This document shows positions 33,925-41,750 of a stretch of 62,404 bases of DNA, in pieces. How positions within the stretch are numbered: the first letter of the stretch is position 1; each line of letters starts with the position of its first letter. The stretch is from an uncultured Agromyces sp. Lineage in GTDB: Bacteria; Actinomycetota; Actinomycetes; Actinomycetales; Microbacteriaceae. The notes under the pieces were generated by a model, which worked only from the letters and a program-made list of their open reading frames with translations, searched no databases and was not told the DNA's origin. The translations under genes were made by a program, and so were the position numbers. The DNA is taken from assembly GCA_913053875.1 (NCBI GenBank), contig CAJXGN010000017.1:1-62404 (forward strand), written 5' to 3'.

Positions 33925-33963
33925 GCGGATGCCTCGGGGCGCACGCGCGCCGGAGGCATCCGC
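33925..33963. terminator. Bidirectional terminator built from GCGGATGCCTC / GAGGCATCCGC
   Basis: An 11-bp arm at 33925-33935 pairs with 33953-33963, with additional GC pairing inside. It lies between two convergent genes and uses the same word that is scattered through coding sequence in this genome. Confidence 0.7.
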
Positions 33964-34953
33964 TCAGCCGTGCCAGAGCCCAAGCTTCGCGGGGTTGCGC
34001 ATGATCCAGAGGTCGGTGACGCGGTCGTCGGCGACGCGGGTCGAGATGACGCTGTCGACGGCGCCGCCGACCGAGACGACGAGCACCAGGCCGCCCGGGC
34101 CCTCGCGGAGGTCGAACTCGAGCCCGTCGCCCGCGCGCTTCTCCTGCAGCCCGAGCAGGTAGCGGGCGACCCGGTCGGCGCCGACCACGGGTCGCCGCCC
34201 CGCCGAGACGACGCCCCCGCCGTCGGCCCGCAGCACCACGTCGGGATCGAGCACCGCCGTCAGCGTCGCGAGGTCGCCCGTGCCGGCCGCGGCGAGGAAC
34301 GCCTGCACGACCCGGTCGTGTTGCTCCCGGGTGGCCGTGCCGTCGCGCCGCTCGCGCACGTGCCGGCGCGCCGACGATGCGAGCTGCCGGCACGCGTCGG
34401 GGGAGCGGCCCACGATCTCGCCGATCTCGGCGAACGGCATGGCGAACACGTCGTGCAGCACGAACGCGACGCGCTCGGCCGGGGTGAGCGACTCGAGCAC
34501 GACGAGCAGGGCGGTGCTCACCGAGTCGTCGAGGGTGACCCGGTCCAGCGGGTCGGGAGCGGGCGTACTCGCGAGCACGGAGTCGCCCGGAACCGGCTCG
34601 GGCAGCCACTCGCCCACGTAGCGCTCGCGGCGCGCGCGGGCCGAGCCGAGGTGGTCGAGGCAGACGCGGCTCGCGGCGCGGGTGAGCCAGGCGGCCGGGT
34701 TCTCGATGGCGTCGCGCTCGTGCTCGGAGAGCCGGTACCAGCGGGCGTAGGTCTCCTGCACCGCGTCCTCGGCGTCGGCGACCGTGCCCAGCATGCGGTA
34801 AGCCAGGCGCATCAGCCCCGCGCGCTCGGCGTCGATCGCGGCGGCGTCGAGGCGCGAGGCATCCGTCTCGCCCGCGTTCGACGACGCGTCGCCGTCGGCG
34901 GCATCCGTCTCGCTCGGCTCGCTCGCGCCGCCCGGCTCGGTCTCCATCGCCAT
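33964..34953 (-). CDS. ECF41-type RNA polymerase sigma factor (SigJ-like) with SnoaL-like C-terminus
   Basis: 329 residues. Region 2 (AGLMRLAYRMLGTVADAEDAVQETYARWY) and region 4 (LTPAERVAFVLHDVFAMPFAEIGEIVGRSPDACRQLASSARRHV) of an extracytoplasmic-function sigma factor are followed by an NTF2-like domain of about 120 residues. The C-terminal extension is diagnostic of the ECF41 group, in which it regulates sigma activity in place of an anti-sigma factor. The terminal motif reads NPAKL where most members have NPDKL. The ATG at 34953 has GGAGG seven bases upstream. The divergent NmrA-like gene is a plausible target, because ECF41 genes often neighbour small redox or DoxX-like genes. Confidence 0.87.
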   Translation of the reverse strand: MAMETEPGGASEPSETDAADGDASSNAGETDASRLDAAAIDAERAGLMRLAYRMLGTVADAEDAVQETYARWYRLSEHERDAIENPAAWLTRAASRVCLDHLGSARARRERYVGEWLPEPVPGDSVLASTPAPDPLDRVTLDDSVSTALLVVLESLTPAERVAFVLHDVFAMPFAEIGEIVGRSPDACRQLASSARRHVRERRDGTATREQHDRVVQAFLAAAGTGDLATLTAVLDPDVVLRADGGGVVSAGRRPVVGADRVARYLLGLQEKRAGDGLEFDLREGPGGLVLVVSVGGAVDSVISTRVADDRVTDLWIMRNPAKLGLWHG

Positions 34954-35114
34954 GTCCTCGCCTCCACTGTCCCACCGCACGCGCCGGCGCGCGAGCGTCG
35001 TACCGGTTCGACGACGCAGCGCCCGCGAACGTGAGGCGCCGGCCCGCGGCATCCGCCCCGGCCCCCCTCCCAGCACCGCCCCTCCCCTCCCCAGCGCCCA
35101 CCCCTCCCGTCCCA

Positions 35115-35204
35115 CCCTCCCGAAAACATGCAACTCGGTACGACACGCCGTGCGAGTGCATGCATTCGGCGCGGATGCCCCGAATCTGCATGTTTCCGGG
35201 AGGG
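35115..35204. repeat. Inverted-repeat element with alternative hairpins in a 328-bp gap
   Basis: CCCTCCCGAAAACATGCA (35115-35132) pairs with 35187-35204 at 17 of 18 positions. Inside, a TGCATGCA palindrome (35157-35164) lets the left arm pair with 35154-35163 (CAACTCG/CGAGTG) or the right arm pair with ATTCGG/CCGAAT, so three mutually exclusive stems are possible. The remainder of the 34954-35281 gap is GC-rich, with no other feature. It separates the divergent sigma factor and NmrA-like genes. Confidence 0.6.
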
Positions 35205-35281
35205 CGACCTCACAGTCGGAGGCGCTGCGTCGTCGGACATGGTGAGGGCGGAGCGCCGCCCGCAGACCTGAGGAGGGCATG

Positions 35282-36055
35282 ATGCGCATCGCAGTCGCCG
35301 GCGGAACCGGCACGATCGGATCGGAGGTGGTCGCGGCGATCCGCGCGCGCGGCGACGAGGCGGTGGTGTTGTCGCGGTCGACCGGCGTGGACGTACGGAC
35401 GGGCGAGGGGCTCGCCGCGGCGCTCGAGGGCGTCGACGCACTGGTCGACACGGCGAACGTCAGTTCCCTGTCGGCGAAGGGCTCGATCGCGTACTTCACC
35501 GAGACCACGCGCACGATGCTCGCCGCCGAGCGTGAGGCCGGCGTCGGGCACCACGTGCTGCTGTCGATCGTCGGCGTCGACGAGGCACCGTTCGGGTACT
35601 ACGCCGGCAAGGTCGCGCAGGAGCGCGAGGTCGAGGCGGGCGGCGTGCCGTGGACGACGCTGCGCGCGACGCAGGTGCACGAGTTCGCGGGGCAGATGCT
35701 CGATGCGCTCTCGATGGGCGGGCTGCACCTGGCGCCGGTCGCGCGCACGCAGCCCGTGGCGGCGAGCGCGGTCGGGCGGCGGCTGGCCGAGCTGGCGGCG
35801 GGTGCGCCCGCGGGGCGGGTGCGCGACCTGGCCGGTCCGCGCGAGGAGCGCCTCGACGAGATGACGCGCGCGTACGCCCGGTCGCGCGGCCTGCGCGGAC
35901 CGGTCGTCTCGGTGAAGCTGCCGGGCAGGCAGTTCCAGTCGATGCGCGCCGGCGCGGCGCTGCCCGGACCGGACGCCGACCTCGTCGGACCGACGTTCGA
36001 CGAGTGGCTCGCGACCGTGGGCGCCGACGAATCGGTGCGCTCGCAGCGCGCTTGA
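35282..36055 (+). CDS. NmrA/SDR-like NAD(P)-binding protein
   Basis: 257 residues. IAVAGGTGTIGSEVVAAIRARGDEAVVLSR at the N-terminus is an atypical short-chain dehydrogenase Rossmann motif, followed by LLSIVGVDEAPFGYYAGKVAQE, which retains the YxxxK pattern. Such proteins often act as redox sensors or quinone/nucleotide reductases. Of two adjacent ATGs, 35282 has the better spacing to GAGGAGG. It is divergent from the ECF41 sigma factor, which may control it. The stop is 31 bp before the methyltransferase gene. Confidence 0.85.
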   Translation: MRIAVAGGTGTIGSEVVAAIRARGDEAVVLSRSTGVDVRTGEGLAAALEGVDALVDTANVSSLSAKGSIAYFTETTRTMLAAEREAGVGHHVLLSIVGVDEAPFGYYAGKVAQEREVEAGGVPWTTLRATQVHEFAGQMLDALSMGGLHLAPVARTQPVAASAVGRRLAELAAGAPAGRVRDLAGPREERLDEMTRAYARSRGLRGPVVSVKLPGRQFQSMRAGAALPGPDADLVGPTFDEWLATVGADESVRSQRA

Positions 36056-36086
36056 CCGCACCGCCACCGCGTGGTCGCATGAGGGA

Positions 36087-36686
36087 ATGGCATCGGCGAC
36101 CCGCGAACGCCCACCGCTGATCGAGGAGGACGCGCTCGACGACCTCGTGCGCGCCGCGATCGGGCGGGTGCGCGGTCGCGTGCTCGAGGTCGGTGCGGGG
36201 GAGGGCGAGAACTTCGGCGCGTACGATCCGTCGGTCGAGTGGCTCGGCCTGGAGCCCGACGCGGATCGGCGCGCCGAGCTCGCCCGTCGCGCGCACGAGT
36301 GGAGCCACCGCGACCGCGCGCCGTTCGACGCGGTGTGCGAGTCGATCCCGCTCGCGGACGCATCCGTCGATGCCGTCGTCGGCACGTACATGCTCTGCTC
36401 GGTCACCGACATGGCCACGGCGCTCGCCGAGGTGCGGCGCGTGCTCGTGCCGGGCGGTCGTGTCGTGTTCGCCGACCACGTGGTGTCGCCGCCGCGCACC
36501 CTGCACCGCGCGGTGCAGCGCGCCGCGACCCCGTTCACCGTTCGGTTCGACGACGGATGCCACCTCGATCGCGACACGGCCGCGGCGCTCGACGCGGCGG
36601 GGTTCGTCGCCGATCGCGTGACGGCGGTGCGGGTCGGGTCGGTGCTGCGGGTGCCCGTGTTCCTCTTCGAGGGTCACGCGCCCTGA
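36087..36686 (+). CDS. Class I SAM-dependent methyltransferase
   Basis: 199 residues. VLEVGAGEGENFGAYDP is motif I (SAM binding) with an acidic residue at the end of strand 2 (WLGLEPDADRR). ESIPLADASVDAVVGTYMLCSV and ALAEVRRVLVPGGRVVFADHV are motifs II-III of the UbiE-like group. The substrate is not apparent. GAGGGA directly abuts the ATG, so the start or the mode of initiation is unusual; translation may be coupled to the upstream NmrA-like gene, which ends 31 bp earlier. Confidence 0.85.
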   Translation: MASATRERPPLIEEDALDDLVRAAIGRVRGRVLEVGAGEGENFGAYDPSVEWLGLEPDADRRAELARRAHEWSHRDRAPFDAVCESIPLADASVDAVVGTYMLCSVTDMATALAEVRRVLVPGGRVVFADHVVSPPRTLHRAVQRAATPFTVRFDDGCHLDRDTAAALDAAGFVADRVTAVRVGSVLRVPVFLFEGHAP

Positions 36687-36732
36687 CGCGGGGCCGCCGC
36701 TCGCCGTCAGCCCAGCGGCATCCGCCCCGCCC

Positions 36733-37800
36733 TCAGCCCAGCGCCGCGACCAGGTCGTCGTACAGGTCGTCCACGTGCTCGAGGCCGACCGACAGGCGCA
36801 CCAGCCCGTCGGGGATGGTCGGTGCCTCGCTCGGCCAGCGGCGCCGGCGCTCCAGGGTCGACTCGACGCCACCGAGGCTCGTCGCGTGGATCCAGAGCCG
36901 CACCCGGTCGATGCACGCGTCCGCGCCCTCGGCGCCGCCGCGCACCACGAGCGAGACGATCGCCCCGAATCCGGGGTAGCGCACCTCCTCGAGGGCGGGG
37001 TGCCCGTCGAGGCGTCGGGCCAGCTCGCGGGCGTTCTGCTGCGCGCGCTCGAGCCGCACCGGCAGCGTGCGCAGGCCGCGCAGTGCGAGGTAGCTCTCGA
37101 GGGGTGCGGGAATCGCTCCACCGAGGGCGCGCCGGGCCGCGAGCTGCTCGGCCACCGAGGCATCCGAGGCCACGACCGCGCCCATCAGCACGTCGCTGTG
37201 GCCCGCGAGGTACTTGGTCGCCGAGTGCACGGCGAGGTCGGCGCCGAGGGCGAGCGGCTGCTGCAGCAGCGGCGTCGCGAACGTGTTGTCGATCGCGACC
37301 AGGGCGCCGTGCGTGCGGGCCGCGGCGACGAGCGCGGGGATGTCGGCGACCTCGAGCGCCGGGTTCGTCGGCGACTCGAACCAGAGCAGGTCGACGCCGT
37401 CGCACGCCTCCGCGACGGCGGCCGTGTCGGTGATGTCGACGAGCACGCAGCGCAGCCGCCCGGCGGCCTCGCGGTCGCGCAGCTGGGCGATCGTGCCCGT
37501 GTAGGAGTGGCGCGGCACGACGACCGCGCCGCCGTGCGGCACGAGGTCGAGCACGGCCGAGATCGCGGCGATGCCCGACGCGAACGAGACGCAGGTGCCG
37601 CCTTCGAGTGCGCCGAGCACGGTCTCGAATGCGGCCCACGACGGGTTGCCGTAGCGGCCGTACTCGCGCTCGCCGCCGGCGACGAACGTCGACGCGAGGT
37701 GCACGGGCTCGTTGAGCGGGGCGTCCGGGTCGCGGGGCGGCCGGCCCAGGCTCACCGCCAGCGTCTCGGCGTGCGACGAGTGGAACGAGCTATCGGACAT
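36733..37800 (-). CDS. Trans-sulfuration PLP enzyme (cystathionine gamma-synthase/lyase family)
   Basis: 355 residues. The Cys/Met-metabolism PLP fold is clear: EPVHLASTFVAGG, YGRYGNPSWAAFETVLGALEGG, and HSATKYLAGHSDVLMG with the Schiff-base lysine. Synthase and lyase cannot be separated by sequence here; several active-site tyrosines are conserved. It is somewhat shorter than the about 390-residue family average. GGGAGG precedes the ATG at 37800. It is the upstream neighbour of DUF368 on the same strand with a 66-bp gap on its 5' side. Confidence 0.87.
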   Translation of the reverse strand: MSDSSFHSSHAETLAVSLGRPPRDPDAPLNEPVHLASTFVAGGEREYGRYGNPSWAAFETVLGALEGGTCVSFASGIAAISAVLDLVPHGGAVVVPRHSYTGTIAQLRDREAAGRLRCVLVDITDTAAVAEACDGVDLLWFESPTNPALEVADIPALVAAARTHGALVAIDNTFATPLLQQPLALGADLAVHSATKYLAGHSDVLMGAVVASDASVAEQLAARRALGGAIPAPLESYLALRGLRTLPVRLERAQQNARELARRLDGHPALEEVRYPGFGAIVSLVVRGGAEGADACIDRVRLWIHATSLGGVESTLERRRRWPSEAPTIPDGLVRLSVGLEHVDDLYDDLVAALG

Positions 37801-37866
37801 CTGGGCCTCCCTCGACCGAGCGTACGTCACCGCACCGGTCGGGGAGGGGAGGGCGGATGCAGCGGG

Positions 37867-38796
37867 TCAGCGGTCGGCGGAGACGTCGACGTCGGCGGCG
37901 ACCGCCGCGCGGCGGCGCACGAGCACCGACTCGGTGACGATCATCGCCGTCACGGCCGCGATCCCGGCGAGGAAGAGCAGCACGATCGGCAGCACGTCAC
38001 CCGACGGTGCCTCGAGCGCGCCGGTCTCCGACTGCCACGGCCAGAGTGCGCGGAGCGACCCGGCCATGAGGCCGGTCATGACGGCGAGGGTGGCGGCGTG
38101 GTGGTGCGCGAGCAGCCACTGCAGGGTCGACACGAACGCGGCGAGGCCGACGATCGCGCCGAGCGCGAAGGTGCCGAGGTAGACGAGGTCGCGGTCGTTC
38201 ACGGCGTCGAGCGTGGGGGCGTAGATGCCGATCACCACGAGCACGAACGACCCCGAGACGCCCGGCAGCACGAGCGCGCAGACCGCGAACGCGGCCGAGA
38301 CGAACACGAGCCAGAGCGACGGGTCGGCGTCGTCGACGGCGGGCAGCCCGGTGAGCAGGAACGCGGCGATCGCGGCGGCGACGGCGAGCAGCACCTCGCG
38401 GATGCCCCAGCGGCCGACCATGCGCGCCGGCACGACGAGCGACGCGACGATGAGGCCGGCGAACACGGCCCGCGTCTCGACCGGGTACTCGTCGATGGTC
38501 GGCGCGAGCAGCGCCGACGCGAGCACGATGGCGCCCAGCATGCCGATGCCGAGCGGGATGAGCACGCTCCAGCGCACGAGCCGCAGGTGCTCGCGCGCCC
38601 GCGGGCGCAGGTCGGACCGGAAGATGCCGCCGGCCGCGAGCAGCACGCCGCGCACGAGGTTGCCCGCCGAGGTGATGATCGTCTCGTAGACGCCCGTGAT
38701 GAGGGCGACGGTGCCGCCCGAGACGCCGGGGATGATCTCGACGGTGCCGATGAGGGCGCCCCGGATGAGGTCGACGAGCCAGCGCAGGGCGGTCAT
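37867..38796 (-). CDS. DUF368 family polyprenyl-phosphate translocase (PopT-like)
   Basis: 309 residues with about eight hydrophobic segments. The paired signatures IPGVSGGTVALITGVY near the N-terminus and LVLPGVSGSFVLVVIGIYAP in the second half define DUF368, whose members (PopT) flip undecaprenyl phosphate back across the membrane for peptidoglycan and teichoic acid synthesis. Both signatures are intact, which supports function. The ATG at 38796 follows a weak AGAGG. A C-terminal charged tail (RRRAAVAADVDVSADR) lies in the cytoplasm or outside, depending on topology. Confidence 0.87.
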   Translation of the reverse strand: MTALRWLVDLIRGALIGTVEIIPGVSGGTVALITGVYETIITSAGNLVRGVLLAAGGIFRSDLRPRAREHLRLVRWSVLIPLGIGMLGAIVLASALLAPTIDEYPVETRAVFAGLIVASLVVPARMVGRWGIREVLLAVAAAIAAFLLTGLPAVDDADPSLWLVFVSAAFAVCALVLPGVSGSFVLVVIGIYAPTLDAVNDRDLVYLGTFALGAIVGLAAFVSTLQWLLAHHHAATLAVMTGLMAGSLRALWPWQSETGALEAPSGDVLPIVLLFLAGIAAVTAMIVTESVLVRRRAAVAADVDVSADR

Positions 38797-38891
38797 TGCG
38801 TTCGGGGATCCTCTCGGGCGGGGCGCTCGTGGCGAGCGGGCGCGAGTGCGCCAGCGGCGATTGTAGCGGGGCGCACTGGTGGCGAGCCGAT

Positions 38892-38959
38892 GAGCGGATG
38901 CTCCGCCGGTGGCGAGCGAGTGGCGGAGCAAGGTGACGGATGCTCCGCCGCATCCGCTC
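38892..38959. repeat. Dyad cluster built on GCGGATGC and GGCGGAGCA in the DUF368-HAD gap
   Basis: GAGCGGATGC (38892-38901) pairs with GCATCCGCTC (38950-38959). Inside, GGCGGAGCA (38922-38930) can pair with TGCTCCGCC on either side (38899-38907 or 38941-38949), giving exclusive hairpins. TGGCGAGC is repeated three times between 38829 and 38917. The gap 38797-38982 holds nothing else except the HAD promoter. Confidence 0.5.
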
Positions 38960-38968
38960 CCCGCCCGG

Positions 38969-38974
38969 TACGCT
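38969..38974 (+). promoter_or_regulatory. -10 element TACGCT of a probable leaderless transcript
   Basis: TACGCT ends eight bases before the ATG at 38983; no ribosome site is present. Confidence 0.5.
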
Positions 38975-38982
38975 GACCGACC

Positions 38983-39702
38983 ATGACCGGAACGCCGCGC
39001 ACCGCACCCACCCTGCTGCTCGACTTCGACGGCACGGTCGCGCTCGGCGACGAGCCCGTGCTCGCCTACGCGCGCGAGCTCGCGCAGGCGGCCGACGCGC
39101 CGGAACTGGTCGAGCGGGTGCACGGTTTCCTCGCGACGGGCCGCGACGACGTGCACGCGGTCGACGACGGCTACCTGTTCGCGCAGGCGCTCGGGCACGA
39201 GCTCGGCCTCGACGGCGCGCGCATCGGCCGCGCGTACCTCGACAGCCGGGCGGGCGTGACCGCGGGCGACGTTCCCCTGCACGCCGCCCCCGGGTTGCGG
39301 GACGCGTCCGACGCCGTGCGCGCGGCGGGCGGCCGGGTCGTGCTGGTGACCAACGCGCCCGCCGACGGGCTCGACGGGCTGCTCGCGCGCATGGGCGTCG
39401 CCGACGCGTTCGACGCGGTGGTGGGCGACGCGCGCAAGCCCGACGGCATGGGCGCGATCCTCGACGAGCTGCTCGCCGAAGGGGTGCCCGCGAGCCGCAT
39501 CGCGTCGGTCGGCGACATCTGGCGCAACGACCTCGAGCCCGCGTTCGAGCGCGGTTGCCGCACCGGGCTGATCGACCGGTTCGGGCTGCGCCGTGGCCCG
39601 GCCGACTGGGTCGCCGCCGACCTCGCAGGCCTCGTGCCGTACCTCGCCGACTGGTCCCGCCGAGCGGAAGCGCCGGCGGAACGGCCTCACGGCGGTTTGT
39701 AA
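38983..39702 (+). CDS. HAD-superfamily phosphatase
   Basis: 239 residues. The HAD nucleophile motif is LLLDFDGTVALGDE (DxDGT at about 14-18), motif II lies in VVLVTNAPAD, the lysine of motif III in GDARKPDG, and the acidic motif IV in IASVGDIWRNDLEPAFERGCRTGLID. It is a cytosolic phosphatase of the phosphoglycolate-phosphatase-like group; the substrate is unknown. The start is supported by the leaderless TACGCT promoter eight bases upstream. The stop overlaps a short GTTTGTAAAC palindrome that leads into the phn operon region. Confidence 0.87.
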   Translation: MTGTPRTAPTLLLDFDGTVALGDEPVLAYARELAQAADAPELVERVHGFLATGRDDVHAVDDGYLFAQALGHELGLDGARIGRAYLDSRAGVTAGDVPLHAAPGLRDASDAVRAAGGRVVLVTNAPADGLDGLLARMGVADAFDAVVGDARKPDGMGAILDELLAEGVPASRIASVGDIWRNDLEPAFERGCRTGLIDRFGLRRGPADWVAADLAGLVPYLADWSRRAEAPAERPHGGL

Positions 39703-39872
39703 ACATCTGGCTACGAGCGGATGAATCGGGCCGGTTCGAGCCGACCGCGCCGATAGGTTCGAAGAGCCGTCCGGTGCGCTCCACGGCCGCCCCGGATGTG
39801 TTCCCCGAACCACAGCAGGCGGCACGTCGTGCGCGGGCCGCCGTTCATCACGCAGCACTGAGGAAGAGGCAC

Positions 39873-40868
39873 ATGAGACACCGCAGATTCATCACCACCG
39901 CCGCGATCGCGGCGGGCATCGCACTCGCCGCCACCGGATGCGCCTCGGGCGACTCCGACACGGGCGAGGACGCCGCCCCCGAGGCTCCCGAGAGCCTCGT
40001 GCTCGGTCTCGTGCCCTCGAGCGACGTCGACCAGGTCGTCACCGACGGCGAGGCGCTCGCCGATCTGCTCTCCGACGAGCTCGGCATCCCCGTCGAGGTC
40101 GAGGTCACCGACAACTACGCCGGCCTCATCGTCGCGATGCAGGCCGACCAGGCCCAGATCGGCATGTTCGGCCCGATCGGCATGGTGCAGGCGCAGGACG
40201 AGGCGGGTGCCGTGCCCGTGCTGCAGTCGGTGCGCTTCGGCGGCAGCACCTACGTCACGCAGTGGTTCACGAACGACCCCGACCGCTTCTGCCTCGATGA
40301 CGTCGTGACCGTCACCGACGACGACGGCTTCGACTTCACGTTCTGCAACGGCACCGACGCATCGACCGAGGGGCCGATGGGTGAGGACGCGCTCGCGCTC
40401 GTCGAGCAGGACGAGCTCATCGCGTTCGTCGACGAGGGCTCGGCCTCGGGCTACTACTACCCGGCCACCCAGCTCGGCGAGCTCGGCCTCGATCCGTTCG
40501 ACCTGTCGGGCGCGTTCTTCGCGGGCGGTCACCCGAACGCGGTGCGCGCGGTCTACGACGGTGACGCGGTCATCGGCACGAGCTTCAACGACGCCCGCGG
40601 CTCGGTCGTCGAGGAGGCGAACGACGTCGGCGAGACCGTCACCGTGTTCGCCTACTCGACGCTGATCCCGAACGACGGCGTGGCCGTCTCGGGCTCGCTG
40701 TCGGAGGAGTGGCAGGAGATGATCACCGACGCGTTCGTCACGATCTCCGAGACCGAGGAAGGAGCCGAGGCGCTCTACGCGGTCTACGAGATCGACGGCC
40801 TCGTTCCGGCCGACCTCGACGCGCTCGACGCGGCGCGCGCGGTCTACGAGAACTTCGGCGACCAGTAG
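39873..40868 (+). CDS. phnD: Phosphonate/phosphite-type ABC substrate-binding lipoprotein
   Basis: 331 residues. The signal peptide ends in a lipobox-like AATGC (cysteine near residue 24). The mature domain starts with LVLGLVPSSDVDQVV and carries YAGLIVAMQADQAQIGMFGPIG and a late HPNAVRAVYDGDAVIGTSFND, consistent with the PhnD family. AGGAAGAGG precedes the ATG. It is the first gene of a phnD-phnC-phnE-phnE set and binds phosphonate, phosphite or phosphate esters; no C-P lyase or phosphite dehydrogenase is in the window, so the ligand is open. Confidence 0.9.
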   Translation: MRHRRFITTAAIAAGIALAATGCASGDSDTGEDAAPEAPESLVLGLVPSSDVDQVVTDGEALADLLSDELGIPVEVEVTDNYAGLIVAMQADQAQIGMFGPIGMVQAQDEAGAVPVLQSVRFGGSTYVTQWFTNDPDRFCLDDVVTVTDDDGFDFTFCNGTDASTEGPMGEDALALVEQDELIAFVDEGSASGYYYPATQLGELGLDPFDLSGAFFAGGHPNAVRAVYDGDAVIGTSFNDARGSVVEEANDVGETVTVFAYSTLIPNDGVAVSGSLSEEWQEMITDAFVTISETEEGAEALYAVYEIDGLVPADLDALDAARAVYENFGDQ

Positions 40869-40881
40869 TCAGCACCACCCA

Positions 40882-40921
40882 GGTGATGGCCACGCCGCAC
40901 GTCAGCGGCGTGGCCATCACC
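40882..40921 (+). promoter_or_regulatory. Very stable hairpin between phnD and phnC
   Basis: A perfect 17-bp stem, 40882-40898 with 40905-40921 (outer part GGTGATGGCC), closes a six-base loop. There is no T-run. It is either an attenuator or an mRNA-stability element that raises phnD over the rest of the operon. Confidence 0.65.
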
Positions 40922-40943
40922 GTTCGCACGGCAGGATGATCAC

Positions 40944-41750
40944 GTGATCCGATTCAGCGATGTCTCCGTTCGCTACCCCACCGGCACGCTGGGGCTCGAC
41001 TCGATCGACCTCGAGATCCCCGACGGCCAGTTCGTGGTCGTCGTCGGGCTCTCGGGGGCGGGCAAGTCGACGCTGGTGCGCACCATCAACGGGCTCGTCC
41101 CCGTCACGAGCGGCACGCTCGAGGTCGGCGACCGCATGGTGAGCGGCGCGGGCAAGCGCAAGCTCAGGCAGCTGCGCGCCGAGGTCGGCATGATCTTCCA
41201 GTCGTTCAACCTCGTCACGCGCACGAGCGTGATGAACAACGTGCTCCTCGGCCGGCTGCACGCGACCTCGACCCTGCGCTCGCTGGTCGGCGCGTGGAAG
41301 GCCTCGGACGTCGAGCTCGCCTTCGAGGCGCTCGAGCGCGTCGGCATCGTCGACAAGGCGTACGTGCGTGCCTCGCAGCTCTCCGGCGGCCAGCAGCAGC
41401 GCGTCGCGATCGCACGCGTGCTCGCGCAGGAGCCGCAGGTGATCCTCGCCGACGAGCCGGTCGCCTCGCTCGACCCGCCGACCGCGAACCAGGTGATGCG
41501 CGACCTGCAGCGCATCAATCGCGAGCTCGGCATCACGACCGTCGTGAACCTGCACTTCCTCGACCTCGCCCGCACCTACGGCGAGCGCATCATCGGCATG
41601 CGCGGCGGCAAGGTCGTCTTCGACGGCACCGCCGACCAGGCCGACGACGCGGTGTTCGAGTCGATCTACGGCCGCTCGCTCACCGCGGCCGACGTGCTCC
41701 CCGGCGACGAGGAGCCGGCGGTGTCGACCGACGAGGGCCTGGCGCCATGA
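40944..41750 (+). CDS. phnC: Phosphonate-type ABC transporter ATPase
   Basis: 268 residues. Walker A GLSGAGKST (about 36-44), Q-loop MIFQSFNLV, signature LSGGQQQRVAIARVL and Walker B VILADEP are intact; PPTANQVMRDLQRINRELGITTVVNLH is typical of PhnC. The GTG start at 40944 is behind the long hairpin and a weak AGGAT. It ends with an ATGA overlap with the first permease. It energises uptake of the ligand captured by PhnD. Confidence 0.92.
   Translation: MIRFSDVSVRYPTGTLGLDSIDLEIPDGQFVVVVGLSGAGKSTLVRTINGLVPVTSGTLEVGDRMVSGAGKRKLRQLRAEVGMIFQSFNLVTRTSVMNNVLLGRLHATSTLRSLVGAWKASDVELAFEALERVGIVDKAYVRASQLSGGQQQRVAIARVLAQEPQVILADEPVASLDPPTANQVMRDLQRINRELGITTVVNLHFLDLARTYGERIIGMRGGKVVFDGTADQADDAVFESIYGRSLTAADVLPGDEEPAVSTDEGLAP

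Noticed and set aside
38829..38917. Three TGGCGAGC copies considered as a CRISPR-like or tandem array
   Set aside because: Units are only eight bases, spacing is irregular and no spacers or cas genes are present.
39695..39760. GTTTGTAAAC palindrome and two GGTTCGA copies before phnD, considered as a phosphate (PHO) box
   Set aside because: The copies do not match the spacing and GTTCACC-like units of actinobacterial PhoP boxes; too weak to call.
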